Of a DNA stretch of 64,000 nt, positions 42,184-51,937 are shown piece after piece; the stretch's first letter is position 1, and each line of letters starts with the position of its first letter. This stretch comes from Vibrio tubiashii. GTDB taxonomy: Bacteria > Pseudomonadota > Gammaproteobacteria > Enterobacterales > Vibrionaceae. Made by a program: the position numbers and the translations under genes. The stretch lies in assembly GCA_000775715.1 (NCBI GenBank), contig JRWQ01000014.1, positions 1 to 64,000 on the forward strand, written 5' to 3'. A model generated the notes under the pieces. That model was not told the origin of the DNA and made no database searches. It saw nothing but the letters and a program-made list of their open reading frames with translations.

Positions 42184-42939
42184 ATGCAACGTATTCGTTT
42201 TTTCCTACTAGCAGTTTTATCATGCGTAAGCCTCTCTTCTCATGCTGAAAAGCTTCGTGTTTATGCTGCTTCGTCAATGACCAACGTGGTTAATGACATT
42301 GTACAAAAGTTTGAAGAGAGTAATGAGGTAGAAGTCATCACGGTGTATGGAGGAAGTGCTTCTCTTGCTCGCCAGTTAGCACAAGGTGCACCTGCAGATA
42401 TCTATATCTCGGCCAATCAAAAATGGATGGATTACCTGATTCAACAACAGGTAGTGGCTAGTGACGACGTTACTAATGTTGCGTCCAATGAGCTAGTTGT
42501 TGTTGCGCCAAAACATCAAGACAGTGAATTGATAATTCACAATGCCGCTTCGTGGACCTCGAATTTAGATGGTTTACGCTTGGCTATTGGGCAAACCAAT
42601 GCGGTTCCAGCTGGTATTTATGCCAAGGAGTCATTGCAGAGCCTTGGTGTTTGGAGCGAAGTAAAAAACCATTTAGCCCCTGCTAATAACGTAAGAGTCG
42701 CGCTAACGCTAGTGGAAAGGAAAGAGACCCCCTTAGGTATTGTTTACAAAACCGATGCTATGCTCAGTGAGAAAATAGAAATTGTTGCCACACTGCCGAG
42801 CAATACACACTCGGCAATTATTTACCCAATGGCGGTATTTAATAATCAGCCAGTTACGTTAAAATTTGCTGAATATATGCTTTCGGACCAAACGCAGCAG
42901 TTATTATCTCGTTTTGGTTTTTCACGCCTAGCGGAGTAG
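42184..42939 (+). CDS. modA: molybdate ABC transporter substrate-binding protein
   Basis: The 251-residue periplasmic protein binds molybdate or tungstate. It has a signal peptide cleaved after SHA and the family blocks VYAASSMTNVVNDI, YGGSASLARQLAQGAPADIYISAN and a C-terminal GIVYKTDA. The ATG at 42184 follows AAGG and is preferred to the ATG 27 bases upstream, which overlaps cobQ. It is the first mod gene, directly behind cobQ. Confidence 0.93.
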   Translation: MQRIRFFLLAVLSCVSLSSHAEKLRVYAASSMTNVVNDIVQKFEESNEVEVITVYGGSASLARQLAQGAPADIYISANQKWMDYLIQQQVVASDDVTNVASNELVVVAPKHQDSELIIHNAASWTSNLDGLRLAIGQTNAVPAGIYAKESLQSLGVWSEVKNHLAPANNVRVALTLVERKETPLGIVYKTDAMLSEKIEIVATLPSNTHSAIIYPMAVFNNQPVTLKFAEYMLSDQTQQLLSRFGFSRLAE

Positions 42940-42947
42940 AGGGAAAT

Positions 42948-43643
42948 TTGCTGACAGATTATGAATATCAAGCGCTGCTTCTAAGCCTTAAGGTCGCTTT
43001 TTTTGCAATTCTTTGGCTAATCCCTATTGGGGTGAGTTTGGCGTGGTTGCTGGCTCGTAAGCAGTTCTATGGTAAAACCTTGCTTGATTCGATTATTCAT
43101 TTACCTTTGGTACTACCTCCAGTGGTTATTGGTTATCTATTGCTGATTTCGATGGGTAGACAAGGCGTGATTGGTCATTGGTTGTATCAACAGTTTGGTT
43201 TAGTGTTCTCCTTTAGTTGGAAAGGGGCAGTATTAGCCTGTATTGTTGTCGCGTTGCCTTTGATGGTCCGCTCGATAAGGCTTAGCTTAGAAAGTGTCGA
43301 TGGTAAGTTAGAACAAGCGGCTGCGACGCTTGGCGCATCACCAATAAAGATCTTTTTTACTATTACTTTACCGCTGACTATTCCCGGAATTATTACTGGA
43401 ACCATGCTCTCTTTCGCCCGTAGTTTAGGTGAGTTTGGTGCAACGATAAGTTTCGTATCAAATATTCCAGGAGAAACACAGACCATTCCACTGGCGATGT
43501 ATGCATTCATTGAAACTCCTGGTTCCGAAGCTCAAGCCATGCGTCTATGCATTATTTCAATTGGGATAGCGCTAGCTTCAATGTTGTTATCACAATGGCT
43601 AGCGAAAGAGAGCGCACGACGATTAGGGGCGAGCAATGGGTAA
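42948..43643 (+). CDS. modB: molybdate ABC transporter permease
   Basis: The 231-residue inner-membrane permease has five membrane segments and the EAA loop [41 protein letters not shown] is typical of ModB. It starts with TTG, with AGAGGG seven bases before it, eight bases after modA. Its end overlaps modC by eight bases. Confidence 0.93.
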   Translation: MLTDYEYQALLLSLKVAFFAILWLIPIGVSLAWLLARKQFYGKTLLDSIIHLPLVLPPVVIGYLLLISMGRQGVIGHWLYQQFGLVFSFSWKGAVLACIVVALPLMVRSIRLSLESVDGKLEQAAATLGASPIKIFFTITLPLTIPGIITGTMLSFARSLGEFGATISFVSNIPGETQTIPLAMYAFIETPGSEAQAMRLCIISIGIALASMLLSQWLAKESARRLGASNG

Positions 43644-44742
43644 CATAGTGATCTGCTACCAGCAAAACCTCGGCGATGCGCTGTTTGATATTGATCTGCA
43701 ACTGCCGCAAACCGGGATTAGTGCGATTTTTGGTCGTTCTGGGGCCGGAAAAACCTCACTGATCAATGTGATTGCTGGGCTGACTAAACCGCACTCAGGT
43801 CAAGTGGTCTTGGGCGGTCGGACATTGTTTGACTCAAAGCAAGGTATTGATGTTCCGGTGCATAAGCGTAATGTTGGTTATGTATTTCAAGATGCGCGCC
43901 TGTTCCCGCACTTTAATGTTGAACATAATCTTAACTATGGTGTGAAACAAACCGACTCAGAACATTTTGGTGAGATTGTGAGTTTGCTAGCACTTAAAAA
44001 GTTGTTGAAACGTCACCCGAATCAACTCTCGGGAGGCGAAAAACAACGGGTAGCGATCGGCCGAGCGCTACTGTCTAAACCAGATATTCTGTTGATGGAT
44101 GAACCGTTAGCGTCGCTTGATCTTCCGCGTAAACGTGAAGTCATGCCGTTTTTAGAACGTTTGTCACAATCGGTTATGATCCCAATCGTCTATGTTTCTC
44201 ATAGCCTCAATGAAATCCTCAGGCTTGCTAATCACCTTGTTGTGATCGATAACGGTAGTATTGCCGCTTCAGGCTCCATAGAAGATGTATGGGGCTCAAG
44301 TGCAATGAAACCTTGGCAGTCTTTTTCGGAACAAAGCTCGTTGTTCGAAGGTCGTGTGATGGAGCACAGCGACAAATACGCACTATCTAAGATTGAATTA
44401 GCGCCTAGCGTTTCACTTTGGGTGCAAAAAGTTGAAGGGGAGACAGGTTCTCCGGTACGACTGCAAGTGCGCTCAAACGACGTATCACTAATGCTTGAAC
44501 AGCCAAGGCAAACCTCGATTCGAAATGTATTAGCGGGCAAAATCTTAAAGCTTGAAATGCATGGCAACAGCCAAGATAGGATCAGTGTTGCTGTGACGGT
44601 TGAACTGGCTCAAGGGTGTAATCTCGTCGCCACTATTACTGCTTGGGCAAGAGATGAACTGGGCCTTAGAATTGGCATGAATGTTTACGTGCAGATTAAG
44701 GGTGTGAGTGTTACTCAAAGAGATGTGGTTCTATCTCATTAA
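43636..44742 (+). CDS. modC: molybdate ABC transporter ATP-binding protein
   Basis: The 368-residue ATPase has Walker [11 protein letters not shown]-loop [11 protein letters not shown], signature [16 protein letters not shown], Walker [12 protein letters not shown] and switch His VSHS. The C-terminal third is a TOBE/MOP molybdate-binding domain. The start overlaps modB, so modABC is translationally coupled. No ModE operator was seen because the operon has no free upstream region of its own. Confidence 0.95.
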   Translation: MGNIVICYQQNLGDALFDIDLQLPQTGISAIFGRSGAGKTSLINVIAGLTKPHSGQVVLGGRTLFDSKQGIDVPVHKRNVGYVFQDARLFPHFNVEHNLNYGVKQTDSEHFGEIVSLLALKKLLKRHPNQLSGGEKQRVAIGRALLSKPDILLMDEPLASLDLPRKREVMPFLERLSQSVMIPIVYVSHSLNEILRLANHLVVIDNGSIAASGSIEDVWGSSAMKPWQSFSEQSSLFEGRVMEHSDKYALSKIELAPSVSLWVQKVEGETGSPVRLQVRSNDVSLMLEQPRQTSIRNVLAGKILKLEMHGNSQDRISVAVTVELAQGCNLVATITAWARDELGLRIGMNVYVQIKGVSVTQRDVVLSH

Positions 44743-44759
44743 ATAAGATTTCACATAAA

Positions 44760-44782
44760 AAACGCCGCATTGTGCGGCGTTT
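44760..44782. terminator. bidirectional terminator
   Basis: AAACGCCGCA and TGCGGCGTTT pair around TTG between the convergent modC and DUF3069 genes. Confidence 0.9.
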
Positions 44783-44795
44783 CTATTTCACTCTA

Positions 44796-45233
44796 TTATT
44801 TAGCGAAAACGTCGGTGAAATCGCGTTTTAGAATAGGGTCACGACGTGCCTTCTTGATTTGTTTAACCATGTCTTTAACACAATTGTGCAGCACTTGGTC
44901 AAGTAACTCTGCACGATACTCTTCTTTCTGCTCTTCAGTCATGTCTTTAGGAAGGTCTAGAGTCGGAAATTCTTCCATCACATTGAGACCTGCGAACGCT
45001 TGGCTAACCGACACTAGCGCATGAAATTGCTCAAAGTTATCAAGTACATTCTGTGCACTTGCTGGCAGTTCGTCCCAAGATTCACGGACAGCCTCTTCAG
45101 ACACTTCGTGGATTGACGTTACCATTAGGTGCATCGCCTCTGGAACTTCATCAAACTCTATAACTTGGCGAAGTTCAGCAGAAATTTCTGCTAGGTCTAC
45201 TGTTTTCTGCTCTGTTTGATCAACGTCAGACAT
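44796..45233 (-). CDS. DUF3069 protein
   Basis: The 145-residue acidic, helical cytoplasmic protein belongs to DUF3069, found mainly in Vibrionaceae. Its core reads LRQVIEFDEVPEAMHLMVTS, ESWDELPASAQNVLDNFEQFH and CVKDMVKQIKKARRDPILKR. Function unknown. It stands alone. Confidence 0.85.
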   Translation of the reverse strand: MSDVDQTEQKTVDLAEISAELRQVIEFDEVPEAMHLMVTSIHEVSEEAVRESWDELPASAQNVLDNFEQFHALVSVSQAFAGLNVMEEFPTLDLPKDMTEEQKEEYRAELLDQVLHNCVKDMVKQIKKARRDPILKRDFTDVFAK

Positions 45234-45414
45234 TAATAATTTCTCTTAAAGTGTGTGTATATCGCAGCTATCGTAAAAAAATAGCGCCAAATGTCAACCA
45301 TAGATGGCTGAATGCGTTAGGGTGAAGTATGCTTTTGTTAAGCATGTGATTTCTTAATTGTTTTTTGTGGTTTATCCTTAGCAATTAAATCAATCAATAC
45401 TTTAAGCGATAAAG

Positions 45415-46389
45415 ATGATTCAAGGTAATGGTACAGTGGAAGTAACGGGCTCTTCAATGAATATTCTGTTGGTCGATGATGTCCAAATGGAACGTATTCA
45501 GCTTGCCATTCGATTGAAGCAATTAGGTCATGTTGTTGAAATGGCGAGCTCAGGCGAGGAGGCGCTTAAGCTTTATGCTCAGTTTGAGCCGGATCTGGTG
45601 CTGCTCGATGTTTCAATGCCACAAATGAATGGTTTTCAAGTTTCGGAGAAAATTCGCGAACTATACCCAGATTGGGTACCGATCATCTTTTTAAGTAGCC
45701 ATGACGAGCCAACCATGATTGCAAGTGCTATTGAGGCCGGTGGTGATGACTATCTAATTAAACCTGTCGACAAAATCGTACTTAACTCCAAGCTTATTGC
45801 CATGCAGCGGATTGCGTTTATGCGTCGTGCACTCAAGCAGAAATCAGTAGCACTTGCAAAAGCGAATGAAGAGCTAGCCAAGTTAGCCCAAGAAGATGGC
45901 TTAACTAAAGTAAAGAACAGACGCTACGTGGACCAGAAACTGTCGGAAATGATCACCTTACATGGCCGTCATGGGTTGCCATTGGCGATCATTTTACTCG
46001 ATGTTGACCGCTTTAAACCCTACAACGACAACTACGGTCATATTCAAGGGGATAAGTGTCTTATTGAACTTGCTTCTATTCTAAAAGGTATGTTTTGCCG
46101 AAGTGGAGAGGAGGTTGGACGCTATGGTGGTGAAGAGTTCGTTGTGCTGCTGTCTCATGCAGACGAAAAGAAAGCAATCGATAATGCCCAACGTATTAAA
46201 TCGACACTGGTGCAAGCTGCTTTACCACATGAGTACAGTGACGTTTCAAGTCTAGTGACAGTGTCACAAGGAGTGCTTAGCTTTACCCCAACGGGTAAAG
46301 AGGTAATTGAGGAGATCTACTCTAAAGTGGATAAACGACTCTATCAAGCTAAAGTGAACGGCAGAAATCAATGGGTGATAGAGGAATGA
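45415..46389 (+). CDS. response regulator with GGDEF output (diguanylate cyclase)
   Basis: The 324-residue protein has a receiver domain (ILLVDDVQMERIQLAIRL, phosphoacceptor Asp in LVLLDVSMPQMNG, Lys in LIKPVD), a coiled linker (KSVALAKANEELAKLAQEDG) and a GGDEF domain with YGGEEF and DVDRFKPYNDNYGH. This is the PleD/WspR-like layout; phosphorylation should promote dimer formation and c-di-GMP synthesis. The partner kinase is not adjacent. No strong ribosome binding site precedes ATG 45415; Met at 45457 is an alternative. Confidence 0.93.
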   Translation: MIQGNGTVEVTGSSMNILLVDDVQMERIQLAIRLKQLGHVVEMASSGEEALKLYAQFEPDLVLLDVSMPQMNGFQVSEKIRELYPDWVPIIFLSSHDEPTMIASAIEAGGDDYLIKPVDKIVLNSKLIAMQRIAFMRRALKQKSVALAKANEELAKLAQEDGLTKVKNRRYVDQKLSEMITLHGRHGLPLAIILLDVDRFKPYNDNYGHIQGDKCLIELASILKGMFCRSGEEVGRYGGEEFVVLLSHADEKKAIDNAQRIKSTLVQAALPHEYSDVSSLVTVSQGVLSFTPTGKEVIEEIYSKVDKRLYQAKVNGRNQWVIEE

Positions 46390-46432
46390 AACTAAAAGTT
46401 AGATTCGCGTAGCCATTGATTATCTCTCCGAG

Positions 46433-47668
46433 TTAGGCGAGACAAACTCTGTTTCTCCCTCTTTTTTTCGCTTTGTATAGCGCGTTGTCGGCGGCTTTGA
46501 TGACTTCTGAAACCTTATTGGACTCTGTACTGTCGGCGACACCAATGCTGATGGTAACGTTAACGTAGTCTTGCTGTTTTGTTGCACCACGTTTCTTAGA
46601 GCCAACTTTATCGTCTTTAGGACGGGCGTCTTGGTTGCGAAGTACCATATTGTAGTTTTCAATTGAAGCTCGCAGTAATTCCAAGTGATCACGAGTATCT
46701 TCAGCGTACTTTCCCTTGAATAGCACGGTAAACTCCTCTCCGCCGTAACGGTATACTTTCGCTTTCCCGCCCACGGTTTGTAGTTTGGAAGCAACTAACT
46801 TCAAAACGTCATCACCCGTGTCGTGGCCATAGGTATCATTGAACGATTTAAAGTGGTCGATATCAAGCATCGCTACAGTGTAACGTCTGCCGAGATGTTT
46901 TAAATCTGATTCGAGCGCAAGCCTGCCAGGGATCTCTGTTAAGGTATCCATAAACGCCAGTTCATAGCTTGCTGATAGTAGGTAAACCAAAAGCAAAATC
47001 CCGGCGAGCGAAAACATAGTGCTCGAGATGTAGGTGATGTGGAAGAAAATAAAGGTAGACGCGGCTAGAAGCGTCGCAGAATAGATAACGACATCAATAA
47101 TACCATTTCTGTTGAGCACGCATATCGCATAGATCAATACCATGGCGGTAAGAAACACCACGAGAATAAAGGGCAATTTGGAAATCTCGGGTAGGGTAAA
47201 TAGGTAGGTATCGTCGATGTTTTCGAAGCCGCCGTCATAAAAATAAGTCAAGATCAGATATGACCAAAGTACCAACATAGCAATTTTGAATAGGTACAAA
47301 CCAAAAGCACGCGTAAACAGCGCAGAATCTTTATAGCTGTAGACGGAGGCGAGTGCGGTTGGTAGCAGCGCTGCGAGCAGTGATAATTCAAGAATGGTAG
47401 TCCCTGAAGACAATGGACTTTGTAGCCTTTCCTGAATTACCCAATAAGCAACCAGCAGTGCTGTTGCAACCATAGCAATGCGGCTTTGTTTGAACACATC
47501 GGCTAGGACGATGGTAATTGCAAATAACACGAATGGAAGTTTAGAAACAACACCTAGATTGGCGTAAGTAAGGGCGATGACGTTGTTCATCCCGAAGGCA
47601 ATAAAAGCCAATAACAGTATTGGCAACGACAAACGAAACCAATTTGTGGTGACGATGGAAAACGACAT
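46433..47668 (-). CDS. membrane diguanylate cyclase
   Basis: The 411-residue protein has about eight membrane segments in the first 230 residues and a cytoplasmic GGDEF domain with YGGEEF and DIDHFKSFNDTYGHDTGDD. A basic insertion (ARPKDDKVGSKKRGATKQQ) lies in the second half of the GGDEF domain. The membrane part was not assigned to a named sensor family. It is convergent with the REC-GGDEF gene and divergent from the ComFB-family gene. Confidence 0.92.
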   Translation of the reverse strand: MSFSIVTTNWFRLSLPILLLAFIAFGMNNVIALTYANLGVVSKLPFVLFAITIVLADVFKQSRIAMVATALLVAYWVIQERLQSPLSSGTTILELSLLAALLPTALASVYSYKDSALFTRAFGLYLFKIAMLVLWSYLILTYFYDGGFENIDDTYLFTLPEISKLPFILVVFLTAMVLIYAICVLNRNGIIDVVIYSATLLAASTFIFFHITYISSTMFSLAGILLLVYLLSASYELAFMDTLTEIPGRLALESDLKHLGRRYTVAMLDIDHFKSFNDTYGHDTGDDVLKLVASKLQTVGGKAKVYRYGGEEFTVLFKGKYAEDTRDHLELLRASIENYNMVLRNQDARPKDDKVGSKKRGATKQQDYVNVTISIGVADSTESNKVSEVIKAADNALYKAKKRGRNRVCLA

Positions 47669-47884
47669 TAATCCTAGCCTAGCGTGATCTTGTTATAGAG
47701 TAACCACCTAAGAATACTTTTATTTGATGAATTTCCAAGCCTTTTACTAAACTTAAAGGTGAAAATTAGGGTCACGTTTAGATAGTGGTCATAATTTGGC
47801 GCACAAACGCGCAAATTTATAGCAAGGTTTATCTATTTAAAACATACTACTAACAGCAAATGTCCCTAGAAGGAGTTTAATGAT

Positions 47885-48250
47885 ATGCAGATAAGTGTAG
47901 ATGTACACAACTACATGGAGACATTAGTTGGCCAAGAGCTAGCAAAAGACGACTACGTCAATAATTTTGATAATGAGCAATTAGCGGATTTAGCATGTTT
48001 AGCCTTGTCTCAACTTAGACCAGTTTATATCCGTCACGACATCGATTTTTTGTCTGCGCTTCCCGAAGAGCGTCTTGTCACTTTGAAAGAGTATGCCGCT
48101 ACGGCGATTGAAGCTGCAACTTCGATGATTATTGATGACAGAAGAACCAATCGGAAAGATGAAGTTCTCGTTATACTTGGCAAACAGCCGATGTTTGATG
48201 ATGATGTTGAGTTAGAGTGGTACGAAAAGCCGATTCTAACTAAAAAATAG
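47885..48250 (+). CDS. ComFB-family protein (possible c-di-GMP receptor)
   Basis: The 121-residue protein matches the late-competence ComFB family: VHNYMETLVGQELAKDDYVNN, DLACLALSQLRPVYIRHDIDFL. Cyanobacterial ComFB-like proteins bind cyclic di-GMP. Its place directly beside a diguanylate cyclase gene makes that role attractive here but it is unproven. AGAAGGAG lies about ten bases before the ATG. The HlyU-family gene follows 20 bases after the stop. Confidence 0.85.
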   Translation: MQISVDVHNYMETLVGQELAKDDYVNNFDNEQLADLACLALSQLRPVYIRHDIDFLSALPEERLVTLKEYAATAIEAATSMIIDDRRTNRKDEVLVILGKQPMFDDDVELEWYEKPILTKK

Positions 48251-48270
48251 TAGATACAAAGGAGTAGTTT

Positions 48271-48546
48271 GTGGGACTTTTTTCTCGCTTGTTTGGTGGT
48301 AGTGATAAGCAGCAAAATGCTGAAGTGGAACCAGTAGAGTATAAAGGTTTCTTGATTTATCAAGAGGCGAAGCCCGAAGGTGGACAGTATCGTATTGCGG
48401 GTCGCATAACAAAGCAGTTTGATGATGAAATGAAAACGCACCACTTTATTCGTTCTGATGTGTTACCGAGTAAAGGTGATGCGGATGAATTTATGTTGAA
48501 GAAAGCGCAAATGTTCATTGACCAAATGGGTGACAACATTTTTTAG
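48271..48546 (+). CDS. HlyU-family protein
   Basis: The 91-residue protein belongs to the family named HlyU (PF10115), with the typical MGLFSRLFGG start, VEYKGFLIYQEAKPEGGQYRIAG and the end KAQMFIDQMGDNIF. It is not the ArsR-type HlyU regulator of hemolysin, so the family name is misleading. It starts with GTG, with AAGGAG seven bases before. It probably shares a transcript with the ComFB-family gene. Confidence 0.88.
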   Translation: MGLFSRLFGGSDKQQNAEVEPVEYKGFLIYQEAKPEGGQYRIAGRITKQFDDEMKTHHFIRSDVLPSKGDADEFMLKKAQMFIDQMGDNIF

Positions 48547-48581
48547 TTGTTTCTCTCCTATTTGATAGACATCATGATTTT

Positions 48582-48616
48582 AAGAGCCATTAGTCGTTAT
48601 TCTGATGGCTCTTTTT
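48582..48616 (+). terminator. terminator after the HlyU-family gene
   Basis: AAGAGCCAT and ATGGCTCTT pair across a 14-base loop, followed by TTT. Confidence 0.85.
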
Positions 48617-48846
48617 ATATGTGCTAGTCATATAATTGTTTGTTTTTACAGCGCTTTTAATTTACTGGTTTGACCTCCTATCACGGGGGCTAGCTATTGT
48701 TTGCTGGCAAATTGGTAAGCAAAATAGCCCATTACCATAGGTTATAAGTAATGATATTTAGTGTTTTTGCGATAAAACACTTGAAGTATCTAAATTCGTT
48801 GGATAAAAACGAATAATCATTGTTGCGAATAGTCAAGGAATAGCTA
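48617..48846. other. pntAB upstream region with a structured segment
   Basis: No gene is seen. GGGCTAGCTATTG at 48688 and CAAAATAGCCC near 48731, with inner TTTGC/GCAAA pairs, can form a 44-base interrupted hairpin. It lies about 115 bases before the pntA start and may be a 5' leader element or part of a promoter region. It does not match a riboswitch I know. Confidence 0.4.
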
Positions 48847-50397
48847 ATGCAAATTGGTGTGCCAAAAGAAATACTCGCGGGCGAAACGCGAGTGGCTGCA
48901 TCGCCAAAGTCGGTTGAGCAGTTATTAAAATTAGGCTTCGAAGTAAACATCGAAAGCGGAGCCGGAGAATTAGCGAGTTTTGATGACTCTGCTTTTGAAC
49001 AAGCTGGAGCAAAGATCGTTTCCGCTGAAGAGGTCTGGGCCTCTGACCTCATTCTTAAGGTCAATGCTCCTTTATCTGATGATGAAAATGACGAGATTGC
49101 GCTAATTAAAGATGGCGCGAGTTTGATCAGCTTTATCTGGCCAGCTCAAAACCCTGAATTGATGGAAAAGCTATCTAGCAAGAACATTAACGTAATGGCG
49201 ATGGATGCTGTTCCACGCATTTCGCGTGCTCAAGCGCTAGATGCGTTGTCTTCGATGGCAAACATCGCGGGCTACAGAGCAGTCGTAGAAGCTGCCCATG
49301 AGTTTGGCCGCTTCTTTACAGGTCAAATTACTGCTGCTGGTAAAGTACCACCGGCGAAAGTCTTGGTTGCTGGTGCAGGTGTTGCAGGTCTTGCGGCTAT
49401 CGGTGCTGCGGGCAGCCTAGGTGCGATTGTACGTGCATTCGACGTACGTCCAGAGGTTAAAGAGCAAGTCCAATCAATGGGTGCAGAATTCTTAGAAGTA
49501 GACTTCAAAGAAGATTCAGGCTCAGGTGATGGCTATGCAAAAGAGATGTCAGATGAATTCAACAAGAAAGCAGAAGAGCTATACGCAGCTCAAGCGAAAG
49601 ACGTTGATATCATTATTACTACTGCACTGATCCCAGGCCGTCCAGCGCCTAAGCTAATCACCAAAGAGATGGTTGATAGCATGAAGGCTGGTAGCGTAAT
49701 TGTTGACCTAGCTGCGGCTAATGGTGGTAACTGTGAATACACAGTTGCAGACCAAGTGTTCACAACTGAAAATGGCGTGAAGATCGTGGGTTACACCGAC
49801 ATGGTAGGTCGTTTGCCGACTCAGTCATCTCAGCTATACGCAACAAACATCGTTAACCTTCTTAAGCTGTTAGCAAAAGAGAAAGATGGCAACATCAACA
49901 TTGATTTCGAAGACGTCGTTTTACGCGGCGTAACTGTAATCAAAGAAGGTGAGGTTACTTGGCCTGCACCACCAATTCAGGTTTCAGCTCAACCAGAGCA
50001 AAAACCAGCGCAAGCTGCACCTAAAGTAGAGGAGAAACCGCAGGAGCCAGCATCGCCAGTTAAGAAAATTGGTGCAATGGTAGCGGGCTTGGGCGCGTTC
50101 GCTTGGATCGCTTCAGTTGCTCCTGCTGCGTTCTTGTCTCACTTTACTGTGTTCTTCTTAGCGTGTGTTGTTGGCTACTACGTGGTTTGGAATGTGACTC
50201 ACGCACTACATACACCACTAATGTCAGTCACTAACGCTATTTCAGGCATTATCGTTGTTGGTGCGTTGCTGCAAATCGGTCAAGGAAATGCCGTGGTTTC
50301 GGTTTTATCCTTTATTGCCGTACTGATCGCAAGTATCAACATCTTCGGTGGTTTCACCGTTACCAAGCGTATGCTTGAAATGTTCCGTAAAGATTAA
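48847..50397 (+). CDS. pntA: proton-translocating NAD(P) transhydrogenase, alpha subunit
   Basis: The 516-residue subunit binds NAD(H) and adds membrane segments to the proton channel. It begins [20 protein letters not shown], has the dinucleotide fold [21 protein letters not shown] and the RQD-type region, a Pro/Gln/Ala-rich linker (about 378-405), and four C-terminal membrane segments. AAGGA lies six bases before the ATG. pntB follows after 13 bases. Confidence 0.96.
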   Translation: MQIGVPKEILAGETRVAASPKSVEQLLKLGFEVNIESGAGELASFDDSAFEQAGAKIVSAEEVWASDLILKVNAPLSDDENDEIALIKDGASLISFIWPAQNPELMEKLSSKNINVMAMDAVPRISRAQALDALSSMANIAGYRAVVEAAHEFGRFFTGQITAAGKVPPAKVLVAGAGVAGLAAIGAAGSLGAIVRAFDVRPEVKEQVQSMGAEFLEVDFKEDSGSGDGYAKEMSDEFNKKAEELYAAQAKDVDIIITTALIPGRPAPKLITKEMVDSMKAGSVIVDLAAANGGNCEYTVADQVFTTENGVKIVGYTDMVGRLPTQSSQLYATNIVNLLKLLAKEKDGNINIDFEDVVLRGVTVIKEGEVTWPAPPIQVSAQPEQKPAQAAPKVEEKPQEPASPVKKIGAMVAGLGAFAWIASVAPAAFLSHFTVFFLACVVGYYVVWNVTHALHTPLMSVTNAISGIIVVGALLQIGQGNAVVSVLSFIAVLIASINIFGGFTVTKRMLEMFRKD

Positions 50398-50410
50398 GGA
50401 GTAACAGGGA

Positions 50411-51787
50411 ATGTCTGCAGGATTAGTACAAGCAGCTTATATTGTTGCTGCATTTTTCTTCTATTTGAGTTTAAAAGGTCTGTCTAAACAGGAATCGGCA
50501 CGCTCAGGTAACTACTACGGTATCGCTGGTATGGCGATCGCATTGATCGCGACGATCTTTGGCCCAGAGTCGCAAGGCTTTATTTGGGTAATCATCGCGA
50601 TGGTGATCGGTGGTGCGATCGGTATTCACTACGCTAAGAAAGTTGAAATGACAGAGATGCCAGAACTAGTGGCAATTCTTCACAGCTTTGTTGGTATGGC
50701 GGCGGTACTGGTTGGTTACAACAGCTACCTCGATGCACCAGAAGCGGCGACGCATGCTGAGCATGTCATTCACCTAGTAGAAGTATTCTTGGGTGTGTTT
50801 ATCGGTGCAGTTACTTTTACAGGTTCGGTTGTTGCGTTCGGTAAGTTACGCGGAATTATCTCTTCATCGCCACTTAATGTTCCACACAAACATAAGTGGA
50901 ACCTAGCTGCGATCGTCGTTTCAACGCTACTAATGATCCACTTTGTCAATGTTGATGGCAGCATGTTTGCGTTGATCGTGATGACATTAATCGCGTTTGT
51001 ATTCGGTTATCACTTGGTTGCTTCAATCGGTGGTGCGGATATGCCAGTTGTTGTATCTATGCTTAACTCATACTCGGGTTGGGCTGCAGCCGCGGCAGGT
51101 TTCATGCTTGCAAATGATCTATTGATCATCACAGGTGCCTTCGTTGGTTCGTCTGGTGCAATTCTGTCTTACATCATGTGTAAAGCGATGAACCGCTCGT
51201 TCATTAGTGTTATCGCTGGTGGCTTTGGTCAAGAAGTGGTGATCTCTTCGGATGAAGAGCAAGGTGAGCACCGTGAAACAACGGCTGAAGAAGTTGCAGA
51301 AATGCTTAAAAACTCTAAGTCAGTTGTGATCACCCCAGGATACGGTATGGCGGTAGCGCAAGCTCAATACCCAGTTCACGAAATCACAGAGAAACTTCGT
51401 GCGCAAGGCATCAATGTCCGTTTTGGTATTCACCCAGTAGCGGGTCGTCTACCTGGTCACATGAATGTACTGCTTGCTGAAGCAAAAGTACCTTACGATA
51501 TCGTGTTAGAGATGGACGAAATCAATGACGATCTATCTGAAACAGATACAGTGCTAGTTATTGGCGCTAACGATACTGTTAACCCAGCTGCGCTAGACGA
51601 TCCAAACAGCCCAATCGCTGGCATGCCAGTTCTTGAAGTTTGGAACGCGCAGAACGTTATCGTATTTAAGCGTTCAATGAATACAGGTTACGCTGGGGTA
51701 CAAAACCCACTGTTCTTTAAAGAAAATACACAAATGCTCTTTGGCGACGCGAAAGAGAGTGTGGAGAATATCTTTAAAGCACTATAA
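50411..51787 (+). CDS. pntB: proton-translocating NAD(P) transhydrogenase, beta subunit
   Basis: The 458-residue subunit has about nine membrane segments and a C-terminal NADP(H)-binding domain ([72 protein letters not shown]). With PntA it drives NADPH formation from NADH using the proton gradient. Confidence 0.97.
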   Translation: MSAGLVQAAYIVAAFFFYLSLKGLSKQESARSGNYYGIAGMAIALIATIFGPESQGFIWVIIAMVIGGAIGIHYAKKVEMTEMPELVAILHSFVGMAAVLVGYNSYLDAPEAATHAEHVIHLVEVFLGVFIGAVTFTGSVVAFGKLRGIISSSPLNVPHKHKWNLAAIVVSTLLMIHFVNVDGSMFALIVMTLIAFVFGYHLVASIGGADMPVVVSMLNSYSGWAAAAAGFMLANDLLIITGAFVGSSGAILSYIMCKAMNRSFISVIAGGFGQEVVISSDEEQGEHRETTAEEVAEMLKNSKSVVITPGYGMAVAQAQYPVHEITEKLRAQGINVRFGIHPVAGRLPGHMNVLLAEAKVPYDIVLEMDEINDDLSETDTVLVIGANDTVNPAALDDPNSPIAGMPVLEVWNAQNVIVFKRSMNTGYAGVQNPLFFKENTQMLFGDAKESVENIFKAL

Positions 51788-51805
51788 GCTCTACCTTGCT
51801 ATCAC

Positions 51806-51833
51806 AGAAGCCAGCTACTTGCTGGCTTCTTTC
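51806..51833 (+). terminator. terminator of pntAB
   Basis: AGAAGCCAGC and GCTGGCTTCT pair around TACTT, followed by TTCGTTTT. Confidence 0.88.
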
Positions 51834-51937
51834 GTTTTACGAGTACCATTTCTGACATTGATATTACATTTCAGTTTTATATTTTTGCCATAATGTTTTA
51901 CCCTAAATCATAACTTACTGATTTAACGATTTTTCCA

